A stretch of DNA of 64,000 nucleotides from positions 436,501 through 500,500 of the forward strand of contig NZ_NIRS01000004.1 in assembly GCF_002934665.1 (NCBI RefSeq), given 5' to 3'. The notes under the pieces were generated by a model, which worked only from the letters and a program-made list of their open reading frames with translations, was not told the origin of the DNA and ran no database searches. Below, piece by piece: positions 1 through 11,310 of the stretch (position 1 is the stretch's first letter; each line of letters opens with the position of its first letter). The position numbers and the translations under genes are program-made. Source of the DNA: Pseudomonas laurylsulfatiphila (lineage in GTDB: Bacteria > Pseudomonadota > Gammaproteobacteria > Pseudomonadales > Pseudomonadaceae).

Positions 1-1629
1 CGTCTCTTCGCCGACATCGGGAATCCCGAGGGCGTAGATGAACCGCGCCAACCCCGGTTTCTTGCTGTCTTCGATGGCGCCGAGCAGGTTCTTGCTCGAC
101 AACTCGGCAAAGCCTTCCAGATCGACGATCTGCTCGAACGTCAGGGCGTACAGATCGGCCGGCGAGCTCACCAGGCCTTCGTCGACCAGTTGCTCGACGC
201 TCTTTTCGCCCAGGCCTTCGATGTCCATGGCGCGACGAGAGACGAAGTGAATGATGGCCTGCTTGAGTTGCGCGCCACAGGCCAGGCGGCCGACGCAGCG
301 GTACACCGCGCCTTCGCTGACCGTCTCGCGGCCCTTGCTGCGCTTGATCAGTTGTGTGCGCTCGACATGGGAGCCACACACCGGGCATTTCTCCGGGATC
401 TGCACCGGCCGCGCATTTTCCGGACGACGCTCCATGACCACTTGCACCACCTGCGGAATCACGTCACCGGCACGGCGAATGATCACCGTATCGCCGATCA
501 TCAGGCCCAGGCGTGCGACTTCGTCCATGTTGTGCAGCGTGGCGTTGGCCACCGTGACACCCGCGACCTTCACCGGCTTCAGGCGCGCCACCGGCGTCAC
601 CGCACCGGTGCGGCCGACCTGGAATTCCACATCGAGCAGCTCGGTGAGTTCTTCCATCGCCGGGAATTTGTGGGCGATGGCCCAGCGCGGCTCACGGGCG
701 CGAAAACCCAGTTCGCGCTGGGAGGCGATGCTGTTGACCTTGAACACCACACCGTCGATTTCATAGGGCAGCGCGTTGCGACGCTCACCGATGTCGCGGT
801 AGTAATCCAGGCATTCGGCGATACCCTGCGCCAGTTTCAGCTCATGGCTGATCGGCATGCCCCAGGCCTTGAGTTGCTGCAAATTACCGATGTGCGTATC
901 GGCAATGTCCGCCGACACCTGGCCGATGCCGTAGCAGCAGAATTCCAGTGGACGGTTGGCGGTGATCTTCGAATCCAGCTGGCGCAAACTGCCCGCCGCT
1001 GCGTTGCGCGGGTTGGCGAAAGTCTTGCCGCCGACTTCCAGTTGCGTGGCGTTGAGCCGTTCGAAACCGGCCTTGGACATGAACACTTCGCCGCGCACTT
1101 CCAGGGTCGCCGGCCAGCCAGTACCGTGCAGCTTGAGCGGAATGTTACGCACGGTGCGCACGTTGACGCTGATGTCTTCGCCGGTCGTGCCATCGCCACG
1201 GGTCGCACCGCGCACCAGGACGCCATCCTGGTACAACAGGCTGACGGCCAGGCCATCGAGTTTGGGCTCGCAGCTGTATTCGACTGTTGCGCCGCCACCG
1301 AACAGGTCACCCGCCGGCAAATCCAGCCCCTCGGTCACCCGGCGGTCGAACTCACGCATGTCGGTTTCTTCGAAGGCGTTGCCGAGGCTGAGCATCGGCA
1401 CTTCGTGACGCACCTGGGTAAACGCCGACAGCGCCGCGCTGCCCACTCGCTGGGTGGGCGAGTCGCTGGTGATCAGCTCGGGATTGGCCGCTTCCAGCGC
1501 CTTGAGCTCGTTGAACAAGCGGTCGTATTCGGCGTCCGGAATGCTCGGCTCGTCGAGCACGTGATAGCGATAGTTATGCTGATCCAGCTCAGCGCGCAGC
1601 TCTAAAATACGGTTCTTGGCGGCGGTCAT
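1..1629 (-). CDS. ligA: NAD-dependent DNA ligase LigA (partial, C-terminus beyond window)
   Basis: Seals nicks in duplex DNA with NAD+ as cofactor during replication and repair. The first 543 codons are visible from an ATG at 1627-1629. The N-terminal Ia domain (YHVLDEPSIPDAEYDRL) is followed by the adenylation motif KLDG, with the AMP-accepting lysine near residue 123, then the OB fold, a four-cysteine zinc finger (CPVCG...) and part of the helix-hairpin-helix region. The BRCT domain must lie upstream of position 1. It lies downstream of zipA on the same strand, a common Pseudomonas order. The family assignment is secure; only the 3' end is missing. Confidence 0.97.
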   Translation of the reverse strand, partial: MTAAKNRILELRAELDQHNYRYHVLDEPSIPDAEYDRLFNELKALEAANPELITSDSPTQRVGSAALSAFTQVRHEVPMLSLGNAFEETDMREFDRRVTEGLDLPAGDLFGGGATVEYSCEPKLDGLAVSLLYQDGVLVRGATRGDGTTGEDISVNVRTVRNIPLKLHGTGWPATLEVRGEVFMSKAGFERLNATQLEVGGKTFANPRNAAAGSLRQLDSKITANRPLEFCCYGIGQVSADIADTHIGNLQQLKAWGMPISHELKLAQGIAECLDYYRDIGERRNALPYEIDGVVFKVNSIASQRELGFRAREPRWAIAHKFPAMEELTELLDVEFQVGRTGAVTPVARLKPVKVAGVTVANATLHNMDEVARLGLMIGDTVIIRRAGDVIPQVVQVVMERRPENARPVQIPEKCPVCGSHVERTQLIKRSKGRETVSEGAVYRCVGRLACGAQLKQAIIHFVSRRAMDIEGLGEKSVEQLVDEGLVSSPADLYALTFEQIVDLEGFAELSSKNLLGAIEDSKKPGLARFIYALGIPDVGEET

Positions 1630-1642
1630 GGGTGTTCTCTCG

Positions 1643-1669
1643 TAAAGCAAAAGAGCAGCCGAGGCTGCT
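1643..1669 (-). terminator. hairpin with short T run between zipA and ligA
   Basis: An 8-bp perfect stem (GAGCAGCC / GGCTGCTC, 1651-1668) has a 2-nt centre. Read on the minus strand it is followed by TTTTGCTTT. It could be a weak terminator or attenuator ahead of ligA. The tiny loop and short T run make it uncertain. Confidence 0.35.
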
Positions 1670-1686
1670 CCTATTTCATCATGTTC

Positions 1687-1788
1687 AAAAGATCGCAGTC
1701 TCGCTTCGCTCGACAGCTCCTACACAGTTCCAACAGAAATTGTGGCCTCTGTAGGAGTTGTCGAGCGTAGCGAGGCTGCGATCTTTTG
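1687..1788. repeat. REPIN-like inverted pair (GATCGCAG...CGACAGCTCCTAC type)
   Basis: Two inverted copies of a ~37-bp element (AAAAGATCGCAG... and ...CTGCGATCTTTT) flank a ~25-bp spacer. The left copy has small substitutions. It lies directly after the zipA stop. The same element type recurs at 16 kb and 56.7 kb. Confidence 0.85.
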
Positions 1789-1791
1789 CCT

Positions 1792-2646
1792 TTATCGCTT
1801 CTGGGTCAGGGCGCGGCGTTCGAATTCGACGATGCGCTGACGGTAGTGCTCGATCGTCTGGGCAGTCAGTACGCTGCGCTGGTCGTCCTTCAGTTCGCCG
1901 TTGAGCTCCTGGGACAATTTACGCGCCGCGGCCACCATCACGTCGAAAGCTTGCTTCGGATGGCGAGGGCCTGGCAGCCCCAGGAAGAAGCTCACCGCCG
2001 GGGTGCTGAAGTGGTCGATGTCGTCCAGGTCGAATACGCCCGGCTTGACGGCGTTAGCCATGGAGAACAGCACCTCGCCGTTGCCCGCCATGCTTTCGTG
2101 ACGGTGAAAAATATCCATCTCGCCGAAACGCAGGCCGCTTTCCAGAATGTTCTGCAACAGCGCCGGGCCCTTGAAGCCGGCAGCGTCGCGGCAGATCACG
2201 CTGATCACCAGCACCTCTTCAGCTTGCGGCTGATCTTTTTCGCCGTGCGCTGGCGAGGACTTGGTGTCATCCGGGAAATCGTCGTCGCGGCTGCTGAAGC
2301 TCGGGCCGCCATCCAGATCCAGACTGAGGTTCATGTCGCCCTGGGAAGGCTCGCTGTGTCCACGCTTGCCGCGCTTGGAGCCCGATTCACGAGGCTCGCG
2401 GGCCGGCATGCTCACCGACGGCAGATCCTGCTCGTCCAGCTGAGGCTCTTTATGCGTGTCCAGCACGCGCGGCGGGCCCAGCAGCTCGGCGCTGCTGTCC
2501 TCGTCCGGCAGGTTGGACAGACTTCGGTCAAGGCGGAATTTCAGTTTTCCCTTGCCGCCGCGCATACGGCGCCAGCCATCAAAAAGAATACCGGCAATGA
2601 CAATAATGCCGATGACGATCAGCCACTCGCGCAGACCGATTTCCAT
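1792..2646 (-). CDS. zipA: cell division protein ZipA
   Basis: Inner-membrane anchor that tethers FtsZ to the membrane at the division site. The 284-aa protein starts with a short N-terminal transmembrane segment (about residues 8-23, LIVIGIIVIAGILFDGW). A basic then charged, low-complexity linker runs to about residue 140. The C-terminal FtsZ-binding domain covers roughly 145-284 (EEVLVISVICRDAAGFKG...). Start is the ATG at 2644-2646. Position between smc and ligA on the same strand supports the call. Its stop codon is followed within 4 bases by a REPIN. Confidence 0.95.
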   Translation of the reverse strand: MEIGLREWLIVIGIIVIAGILFDGWRRMRGGKGKLKFRLDRSLSNLPDEDSSAELLGPPRVLDTHKEPQLDEQDLPSVSMPAREPRESGSKRGKRGHSEPSQGDMNLSLDLDGGPSFSSRDDDFPDDTKSSPAHGEKDQPQAEEVLVISVICRDAAGFKGPALLQNILESGLRFGEMDIFHRHESMAGNGEVLFSMANAVKPGVFDLDDIDHFSTPAVSFFLGLPGPRHPKQAFDVMVAAARKLSQELNGELKDDQRSVLTAQTIEHYRQRIVEFERRALTQKR

Positions 2647-2904
2647 GTAATCCCGTGCCTCTATAAAAAATGCTGAAAAATAAGGGGTTTACAAGCTGTA
2701 AACCGCTTTAAAACGTGGCGCCAACTCTATGTTCTGACAGGCGTTTTGCCCACGTATACGAAAAATTGACATTAAACTAGCACGACCAAAGGTAACTTTA
2801 CACCGTCTACCACCTTGGCTAGCGCGAATATGTCGATTGGCCAGCAAGTCGAAGCGAGGAAAAGAGTCCTACAACTCATAAACACGCCTTCCTGCAACCG
2901 CGAC

Positions 2905-5900
2905 TCAGGCATCCACCATCGCCATCGCCTCCTCGACATCCACTGCCACCAGACGTGAACAACCGGGTTCGTGCATCGTCACCCCCATCAGTTGATCGGC
3001 CATTTCCATGGCGATCTTGTTGTGGGTGATATAGATGAACTGCACTGACTGCGACATCTCTTTTACCAATTTTGCGTAGCGTCCAACGTTAGCGTCATCC
3101 AGTGGCGCGTCAACTTCATCGAGCATGCAGAACGGCGCCGGATTCAACTTGAAGATCGCAAAAACCAGGGCCAATGCGGTCAGGGCTTTTTCGCCACCGG
3201 AGAGCAAATGGATGGTGCTGTTCTTCTTTCCAGGCGGCTGCGCCATGATTGTCACCCCTGTATCGAGTAGATCTTCGCCCGTCAGTTCCAAATACGCGCG
3301 ACCTCCACCGAAAACTTTTGGGAAAAGCGCCTGTAAACCGCCATTGATCTGATCAAAGGTATCCTTGAAGCGGTTGCGGGTTTCCTTGTCGATCTTGCGA
3401 ATCACGTTCTCAAGGGTTTCAAGCGCTTCCACCAAATCGGCGTCCTGGGCATCCAGATAACGCTTACGCTCCGATTGTTGCTGGTACTCATCGATGGCCG
3501 CCAGGTTGATCGCGCCCAGACGCTGGATCCTCGCGGCGATGCGCTCGAGTTCTTCCTCGGCTTCCTTCTCGCTGGCCTCGGCGGTCAATGTCGCGAGTAC
3601 GCCGTTGAGATCGTAGCCGTCTTCCAGCAACTGGTCCTGCAAAGTCTTGCGGCGCACGGTCAGGGCTTGCCATTCCATGCGCTGGGTTTCGAGCTGGCTG
3701 CGAATCAACTGGGATTGCTGTTCGGCCTGGCTGCGGCGCTTTTCGGCGTCGCGCAATTCGCGGTCGGCGTCTTCGAGGGCGATCTGCGCGGTCTTGAGTT
3801 CCTCGTCGACGGTCATGCGCTTGTCGAGCAACTCCTCGAGTTTCAGGCGCAGTTCTTCCAGGGGGGCTTCGCCCTCCTCCAGATTGAGGCTCAGTTGTTC
3901 GCGCTTTTCGGTCAGGCGCTCGGACTGCATCTCCAGACGCTCCAGCGCCTGGCGAGTCGAATCGTGCTGCGCCTTGAGCGACCCCAGGCGCACCGCCAAC
4001 TGATGGGCATGATCCTTGTGTTGCCGCGCTTCCTGCCGCACCCGATCCAGGCGCTCGCGCAAACTGTCGCGCTGGGCCAGCAGCAACTCGCGCTGCTCGG
4101 TGTCCAGCGCCATGCTGTCGAGGGCTACCTGCAGTTGCAGGCGCGCTTCACCGATGTTTTCGTGCTCCAGCGCGCGCTGTTCATCCAGCTCGGTGAGTTC
4201 TTCGTCGAGGCGAGTACGGCGCAGGGTCAATTGCTCGGCCTTGGCTTTTCCGGCCGACAACTGGGCTTTCAATTCGCCTTGCTGGCGGGCTTCGTCTTGC
4301 AGCAAACGGCGCAAATGCTCGCGGCCGTTTTCCTGCTGACGCTGCTGCGCCCTGAGATTTTGCAGTTGGGTTTCCAGGGTTTCGACGGCGGCTTCGCGCT
4401 CTTCGCGCTCAAGGCCTAATTGCTGGATTTCCTGACCACGGGCGAGTACACCGCTTTCCGCCTCACTGGCCCGACGCACGCGCAGAAAATGCCGACCGAC
4501 CCAGTAACCGTCACGGCTGATCAGGCTCTGCCCGGCAGCCAATTGCCCGCGCAAGGCCAAGGCCTGCTCAAGGCTGTCGACCGGCTTGACCTGCCCCAGC
4601 CATGGCGACAGATCGATCTGCGCCTCGACCTTGTCCAGCAAGCTGCCCGGCACCCGTACGCCATCGCTGGTCGGGCTGAGCAAGCGCAAGTCGCCCTGGG
4701 CAAAGCCCGACAAATCGAAATCGTTGAAATCGTCCACCAGCACCGCCTGCAGGTCGGCGCCGAGCACGGTTTCCACCGCCAGCTCCCAACCGGCCTCGAC
4801 CTTCAGGCCTTCGGCCAGGCGCGGCCGATTCGCCAGGTTCTGTTCGCGCAGCCATTCAGCGGTGCCGGTGCCCGGATCAAGCGCGGCTTGCTGCAAGGCT
4901 TCGAGCGAAGCCAGTCGACCGTTGAGTCGCTGCAAATCGCCTTGGGCCTGTTGTTGCGCCGTCAGCGTTTGCTGTAATTGCTGGCGCAGTTGCTCGAGCT
5001 TTTCGACCTGAGCCTCTTCACTGGTCTGCAAATCTTCGAGGGTCGCCTCGGACTCGGCAAGTTGCTCGCTGAGCTCCATGATCGCCGCGTCTTCCGGGTC
5101 TGCCGAGAGCAAGACGCGTTCTTCGCCCAGACGTTTCTGGCGATCGGCCAGGCGCTCCAGGCTGGTTTCCAGTTGCTGGATCCGCGATTGCTGCACTTCG
5201 GCCTGACGCCGCGGTTCGGCGGCGGTGAGGTTGAACGTATCCCACTGCTCCTGCCAGCCATGCATGGTGGTTTCGGAGTCTTCCAGCGCGGCGGCAGCCT
5301 CTTCGGCGGCGGCGCTGGTGACTTCCTGTTCCGGGGTCAGCATGTCCAGCTCTTCGCCCAGGGTCAGCAGCAGCGTGCGGTCATGGCCGAGGTGGGATTC
5401 GGTTTCCAGGCGTGCGCGCTCGGCTTCCTTCAGGTCGTCCTGCAATTGCCGCAAGCGTTGCTGGCCATGCTGGATGCTCTGCTCGACCCGGGCAATGTCA
5501 CCGCCGACCGAATAGAAGCGCCCTTGCACCAGATTGAAGCGTTCCGACAGGTCGTGGTGCCCGTCACGCAGGCGCTCAATGCTCGCGTCGGCGTTGCGCT
5601 GTTCGGCCACCAGGGCTTCGAAGGAAACTTCCTGGTTGCCGATGATCGCTTCACGCTGGCCGACCTGATCGTTCAACGCCTGCCAGCGCAGGGCCGACAG
5701 CTGCGCCTTGAGTTGACGCTCCTCGCCCTTGTATTCCTGATACTTCTTGGCGGCCTCGGCCTGGCGATGCAAGCGCTCGAGCTGACGCGTCAACTCTTCG
5801 CGCAGGTCGGTCAGGCGCTCCAGGTTCTCGTGGGTACGACGGATGCGGTTTTCGGTCTCGCGCCGGCGCTCCTTGTACTTGGAGATGCCCGCCGCTTCTT

Positions 5901-6393
5901 CGATGAAGTTGCGCAGGTCTTCGGGCTTGGACTCGATCAGTTTGGAGATCATCCCCTGCTCGATGATCGAGTAGCTGCGCGGGCCAAGGCCGGTGCCGAG
6001 GAAGATGTCGGTGATATCACGACGCCGGCACTTGGTGCCATTGAGGTAATAGGTGGTCTGGCTGTCGCGCGTCACTTTGCGGCGAATGGAAATTTCCGCG
6101 TAGGCCGCATATTCGCCGAGCAGGGTGCCGTCGGAGTTATCGAACACCAGTTCGATGCTCGCCTGGCTCACCGGCTTGCGGCTGGTGGAGCCGTTGAAGA
6201 TGACGTCGGTCATCGACTCGCCACGGAGGTTCTTCGCCGAACTTTCACCCATTACCCAGCGAACGGCGTCGATGATGTTCGATTTGCCGCAGCCATTGGG
6301 TCCGACCACCGCCGCCATGTTGCTGGGGAAGTTCACCGTGGTCGGGTCGACGAAGGATTTGAACCCCGCCAGCTTGATGCACTTGAGCCGCAC
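2905..6393 (-). CDS. smc: chromosome segregation ATPase SMC
   Basis: Structural maintenance of chromosomes protein; a homodimeric ATPase that condenses and segregates DNA with ScpA/ScpB. The 1162-aa protein carries Walker A GPNGCGKS (residues 31-38), two long coiled coils (about 165-490 and 650-980), a hinge around 510-640, the ABC signature LSGGEKALTALAL and Walker B CMLDEVDAPLDD near the C-terminus. Length matches the family. The start codon is GTG (6391-6393); it lies 2 nt after the stop of the upstream GntR gene, with the ribosome site inside that gene, so translation is probably coupled. Downstream is zipA after a 258-bp gap in which I see no gene. Confidence 0.97.
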   Translation of the reverse strand: MRLKCIKLAGFKSFVDPTTVNFPSNMAAVVGPNGCGKSNIIDAVRWVMGESSAKNLRGESMTDVIFNGSTSRKPVSQASIELVFDNSDGTLLGEYAAYAEISIRRKVTRDSQTTYYLNGTKCRRRDITDIFLGTGLGPRSYSIIEQGMISKLIESKPEDLRNFIEEAAGISKYKERRRETENRIRRTHENLERLTDLREELTRQLERLHRQAEAAKKYQEYKGEERQLKAQLSALRWQALNDQVGQREAIIGNQEVSFEALVAEQRNADASIERLRDGHHDLSERFNLVQGRFYSVGGDIARVEQSIQHGQQRLRQLQDDLKEAERARLETESHLGHDRTLLLTLGEELDMLTPEQEVTSAAAEEAAAALEDSETTMHGWQEQWDTFNLTAAEPRRQAEVQQSRIQQLETSLERLADRQKRLGEERVLLSADPEDAAIMELSEQLAESEATLEDLQTSEEAQVEKLEQLRQQLQQTLTAQQQAQGDLQRLNGRLASLEALQQAALDPGTGTAEWLREQNLANRPRLAEGLKVEAGWELAVETVLGADLQAVLVDDFNDFDLSGFAQGDLRLLSPTSDGVRVPGSLLDKVEAQIDLSPWLGQVKPVDSLEQALALRGQLAAGQSLISRDGYWVGRHFLRVRRASEAESGVLARGQEIQQLGLEREEREAAVETLETQLQNLRAQQRQQENGREHLRRLLQDEARQQGELKAQLSAGKAKAEQLTLRRTRLDEELTELDEQRALEHENIGEARLQLQVALDSMALDTEQRELLLAQRDSLRERLDRVRQEARQHKDHAHQLAVRLGSLKAQHDSTRQALERLEMQSERLTEKREQLSLNLEEGEAPLEELRLKLEELLDKRMTVDEELKTAQIALEDADRELRDAEKRRSQAEQQSQLIRSQLETQRMEWQALTVRRKTLQDQLLEDGYDLNGVLATLTAEASEKEAEEELERIAARIQRLGAINLAAIDEYQQQSERKRYLDAQDADLVEALETLENVIRKIDKETRNRFKDTFDQINGGLQALFPKVFGGGRAYLELTGEDLLDTGVTIMAQPPGKKNSTIHLLSGGEKALTALALVFAIFKLNPAPFCMLDEVDAPLDDANVGRYAKLVKEMSQSVQFIYITHNKIAMEMADQLMGVTMHEPGCSRLVAVDVEEAMAMVDA

Positions 6394-6395
6394 GC

Positions 6396-7055
6396 TCAGG
6401 CGTCCGTCAGGGCGGAGATCACCAGATCGCAGCTGCGCTGGGCGTAAGCCGTAAGCACCACGCGAATCTGCGCAAAGTCACGGGCGATCACGGCCGCGAG
6501 CAAGCGTTCGAACAGCTCAAGGAACTCGCTCATCGACGCCTTGCGCTGCTCCAGGGCAAGGAAATAGGCACGACTCATGGCCGGCTGCAGATTCTCGACG
6601 GTTTCCTGCAGGTACGGGTTGTTGGCAAACCCATACGTGGCGCGCATCACATTGAAACTGTCGTCGACGAAGGTATGGATGTCCTGGCGCTCGTAACTGG
6701 CGGTCAGGCGCTGCTGGATTTGCACGAACGGCGCCAGGTCGGCCTGGACTTTCCAGCCACTGGCTACGGAGTTGGCCAGCAGGATGTACATCTCGCTCAT
6801 CAGCGTGCACAGGCTCTGCACCTTGTGCGGCGTGAGCTCGGTGACGTGGGCGCCACGTCGCGGCAGGATCGCGATCAGGTGCCGACGCTCAAGGATAAGC
6901 AAAGCCTCGCGGACTGAACCACGGCTGACATTGAGGGCCAGCGTAACCTTCTGTTCCTGGATGCGCTCTCCCGGCTTCATTTCGCCGCGAATGATGCGTT
7001 CGGCGAGGTGGTGAGCGATTTGCTCGGCGAGGCTGTCCGGCGCCTTGAACGTCAT
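6396..7055 (-). CDS. GntR-family regulator, FCD (FadR-like) subgroup
   Basis: Transcription regulator of 219 aa. The N-terminal winged helix-turn-helix covers about residues 10-75 (LAERIIRGEMKPGERIQEQKVTLALNVSRGSVREALLILERRHL). A helical FCD ligand-binding domain fills 85-215. It is divergent from xdhA across 267 bp that hold two tandem palindromes, so control of purine catabolism is a reasonable inference. It is also immediately upstream of smc (2-nt gap), an unusual partner. Ligand not predictable from sequence. Confidence 0.88.
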   Translation of the reverse strand: MTFKAPDSLAEQIAHHLAERIIRGEMKPGERIQEQKVTLALNVSRGSVREALLILERRHLIAILPRRGAHVTELTPHKVQSLCTLMSEMYILLANSVASGWKVQADLAPFVQIQQRLTASYERQDIHTFVDDSFNVMRATYGFANNPYLQETVENLQPAMSRAYFLALEQRKASMSEFLELFERLLAAVIARDFAQIRVVLTAYAQRSCDLVISALTDA

Positions 7056-7142
7056 GGTTGTCCTTCAAACTCTTTGATCTGTACAAGCGGCGCAGTGTAG
7101 CGCAATTGCTGCGTCAGGGCGGAGTGCCCGCCCGGAGGTTTT

Positions 7143-7158
7143 TGGCACGATTCAAGCA
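7143..7158 (+). promoter_or_regulatory. sigma-54-type promoter upstream of xdhABC
   Basis: TGGCACGATTCAAGCA matches the -24/-12 pattern (TGGCAC-N5-TTGCW) with exact GG-N10-GC spacing. It lies about 165 nt before the xdhA start. Nitrogen-limitation control (NtrC-type) is inferred from the sigma-54 pattern and the gene functions. Confidence 0.6.
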
Positions 7159-7227
7159 AAAAAGCAGGCTATCGAACCAACGACAATAATTAAGGAACAG
7201 GTGGTTAATCGACAAAATGCAATTTCC

Positions 7228-7264
7228 TGACCTTTAAGTCAGAAAATCATTGACCGAAAAGTCA
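7228..7264. promoter_or_regulatory. two tandem TGAC-N6-GTCA palindromes (candidate operators)
   Basis: Perfect inverted repeats TGACCTTTAAGTCA (7228-7241) and TGACCGAAAAGTCA (7251-7264) are 23 bp apart centre to centre. The second overlaps the -35 of a sigma-70-like promoter (TTGACC 7250-7255, 16-bp spacer, TAAATT 7272-7277). They sit between the divergent GntR gene and xdhA. A repressor binding here would block that promoter. The identity of the binding protein is inference. Confidence 0.55.
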
Positions 7265-7277
7265 GACCTGCTAAATT
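7250..7277 (+). promoter_or_regulatory. possible sigma-70 promoter for xdhA
   Basis: TTGACC and TAAATT are separated by 16 bp, 46 nt before the GTG start of xdhA. The -35 is embedded in the second TGAC-N6-GTCA palindrome. Confidence 0.4.
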
Positions 7278-7322
7278 CGGTTCCTATCGGTTAACAACAA
7301 TAATGAGTCTGCGAGGCCTTCC

Positions 7323-8769
<1,447 letters not shown>

Positions 8770-8777
<8 letters not shown>

Positions 8778-11169
8778 TCATCACGCCGTAGAGAAGACCC
8801 AAGCCGAATTGGCTGAACTGTTCGCCAAGGACCTGACCACCGGTGTCGGCCGCGCCGTCAAGCACGACAGCGCCGCCAAGCATGTCGCCGGTGAAGCGCA
8901 GTACATCGACGATCGCCTGGAATTCCCGAACCAGTTGCACGTTTATGCGCGCATGTCGGACCGCGCCCACGCCCGCATCATCAGCATCGACACCTCGCCC
9001 TGCTACGCCTTCGAAGGCGTGCGCATCGCCATCACCCACGAAGACGTGCCGGGCCTGAAGGACATCGGTCCGTTGTTGCCGGGCGATCCGCTGCTGGCGA
9101 TCGACACCGTGCAGTTCGTCGGTCAACCGGTGGTCGCCGTTGCCGCGCGAGATCTGGAAACCGCGCGTAAAGCAGCGATGGCCGCGATCATCGAATACGA
9201 AGATCTGGAACCTGTGCTGGACGTGGTCGAAGCCCTGCGCAAGCGCCACTTCGTACTCGACAGCCACACCCACAAGCGCGGCGATTCGGCCACGGCGCTG
9301 GCCACTGCCGAGCACCGCATCCAGGGCACCCTGCACATCGGCGGCCAGGAACACTTCTACCTGGAAACCCAGATCTCTTCGGTGATGCCGACCGAAGACG
9401 GCGGCATGATCGTCTACTGCTCCACGCAGAACCCCACCGAAGTGCAGAAACTGGTGGCCGAAGTCCTGGACGTGTCGATGAACAAGATCGTCGTCGACAT
9501 GCGCCGCATGGGCGGCGGTTTCGGTGGCAAGGAAACCCAGGCGGCCAGCCCGGCGTGCCTGTGCGCGGTGATCGCGCACCTCACCGGCCAACCGACCAAG
9601 ATGCGTCTGCCGCGGGTCGAAGACATGCTGATGACCGGCAAGCGTCACCCCTTCTATGTCGAGTACGACGTCGGCTTCGACAGCACCGGCCGCCTGCACG
9701 GCATCAACCTGGAACTGGCCGGCAACTGCGGTTGTTCGCCTGACCTGTCGGCGTCGATCGTCGATCGCGCGATGTTCCACTCGGACAACTCGTATTACCT
9801 GGGTGACGCGACCATCAACGGTCACCGCTGCAAGACCAACACCGCGTCGAACACCGCCTACCGTGGTTTCGGCGGCCCGCAGGGCATGGTCGCCATCGAA
9901 GAAGTGATGGACGCCATCTCCCGCCATCTGGCCCTCGATCCACTGGCCGTGCGCAAGGCCAACTACTACGGCAAGACCGAGCGCAACGTCACCCACTACT
10001 ACCAGACCGTCGAGCACAACATGCTCGAGGAGATGACCGCCGAACTGGAAGAAAGCAGCCAGTACGCCGAGCGTCGCGAGGCGATCCGTCGCTACAACGC
10101 CAACAGCCCGATCCTGAAAAAAGGCCTGGCGCTGACCCCGGTGAAATTCGGTATTTCGTTCACTGCCAGCTTCCTCAACCAGGCCGGTGCCCTGGTGCAC
10201 GTCTACACCGACGGCAGCATCCACCTGAACCACGGCGGCACCGAAATGGGCCAGGGCCTGAACACCAAGGTCGCGCAGGTCGTAGCCGAAGTGTTCCAGG
10301 TGGAAATGGACCGCGTGCAGATCACCGCGACCAACACCGACAAGGTGCCGAACACCTCGCCGACCGCCGCATCCAGCGGTGCCGACCTGAACGGCAAGGC
10401 TGCGCAGAACGCCGCCGAAACCATCAAGAAGCGCCTGGTGGAATTTGCCGCGCGCCAGTACAAGGTCAGCGAAGAAGACGTGGAGTTCCACAACGGCCAC
10501 GTGCGGGTCCGCGATCACATCCTGACGTTCGAAGCGTTGATCCAGCAGGCGTACTTCGCCCAGGTGTCGCTGTCGAGCACCGGCTTCTACAAGACCCCGA
10601 AAATCTACTACGACCGCAGCCAGGCCCGTGGCCGGCCGTTCTACTACTTCGCCTTTGGCGCGGCGTGCTGCGAAGTGCTGGTCGACACCCTGACCGGCGA
10701 ATACAAGATGCTGCGCACCGACATCCTCCACGACGTCGGCGCCTCGCTGAACCCGGCCATCGACATCGGTCAGGTCGAGGGCGGTTTCATTCAGGGCATG
10801 GGCTGGCTGACCATGGAAGAGCTGGTGTGGAACAACAAGGGCAAGCTGATGACCAACGGCCCGGCCAGCTACAAGATCCCGGCCGTGGCGGACATGCCGC
10901 TGGACCTGCGGGTGAAACTGGTGGAAAACCGCAAGAACCCGGAAGACACGGTGTTCCATTCCAAGGCCGTGGGCGAGCCGCCGTTCATGCTCGGCATCGC
11001 GTCGTGGTGTGCCATCAAGGACGCCGTGGCGAGCCTGGGCGACTACAAACATCAACCGAAAATCGACGCACCGGCGACCCCGGAGCGGGTGTTGTGGGGC
11101 TGTGAGCAGATGCGCCAGTTGAAGGCGGCTAAGGCTGTCGAGGCGGAGACCGAGTTGGCTTCGCTCTAA
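8770..11169 (+). CDS. xdhB: xanthine dehydrogenase large (molybdopterin) subunit XdhB
   Basis: Molybdenum-cofactor subunit that carries the hydroxylation site for hypoxanthine/xanthine. The 799-aa protein contains the aldehyde-oxidase a/b hammerhead domain at the N-terminus and the molybdopterin-binding domain, with GGGFGGKE near residue 250, AYRGFGGPQG near 365 and the GEPPFMLG segment near the C-terminus holding the expected catalytic glutamate. Its start overlaps the xdhA stop, and xdhC follows after a 141-bp gap that contains a REP pair. Nothing looks truncated. Confidence 0.96.
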
Positions 11170-11183
11170 GACCGGGGTGCGCC

Positions 11184-11275
11184 TATCGCTGGCAAGCCAG
11201 CTCCCACAGGATTTATGTGGAATCCAAATTCTGTGGGCACCACAAAACACTGTGGGAGCTGGCTTGCCAGCGATG
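11184..11275. repeat. REPIN-like inverted pair (GGGAGCTGGCTTGCCAGCGAT type)
   Basis: Inverted copies ATCGCTGGCAAGCCAGCTCC and GGAGCTGGCTTGCCAGCGAT flank a ~45-bp spacer. The element sits between xdhB and xdhC inside the operon. The same class occurs at 14.6 kb. Confidence 0.85.
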
Positions 11276-11310
11276 GCGGACTAACAGACACACAGATGTC
11301 GAGGTGAGAC

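Noticed and set aside
190..1605. 471-codon open frame on the plus strand over ligA
   Set aside because: Antisense to a clear LigA; its protein is histidine- and alanine-rich without family motifs, the usual shadow of a high-GC gene.
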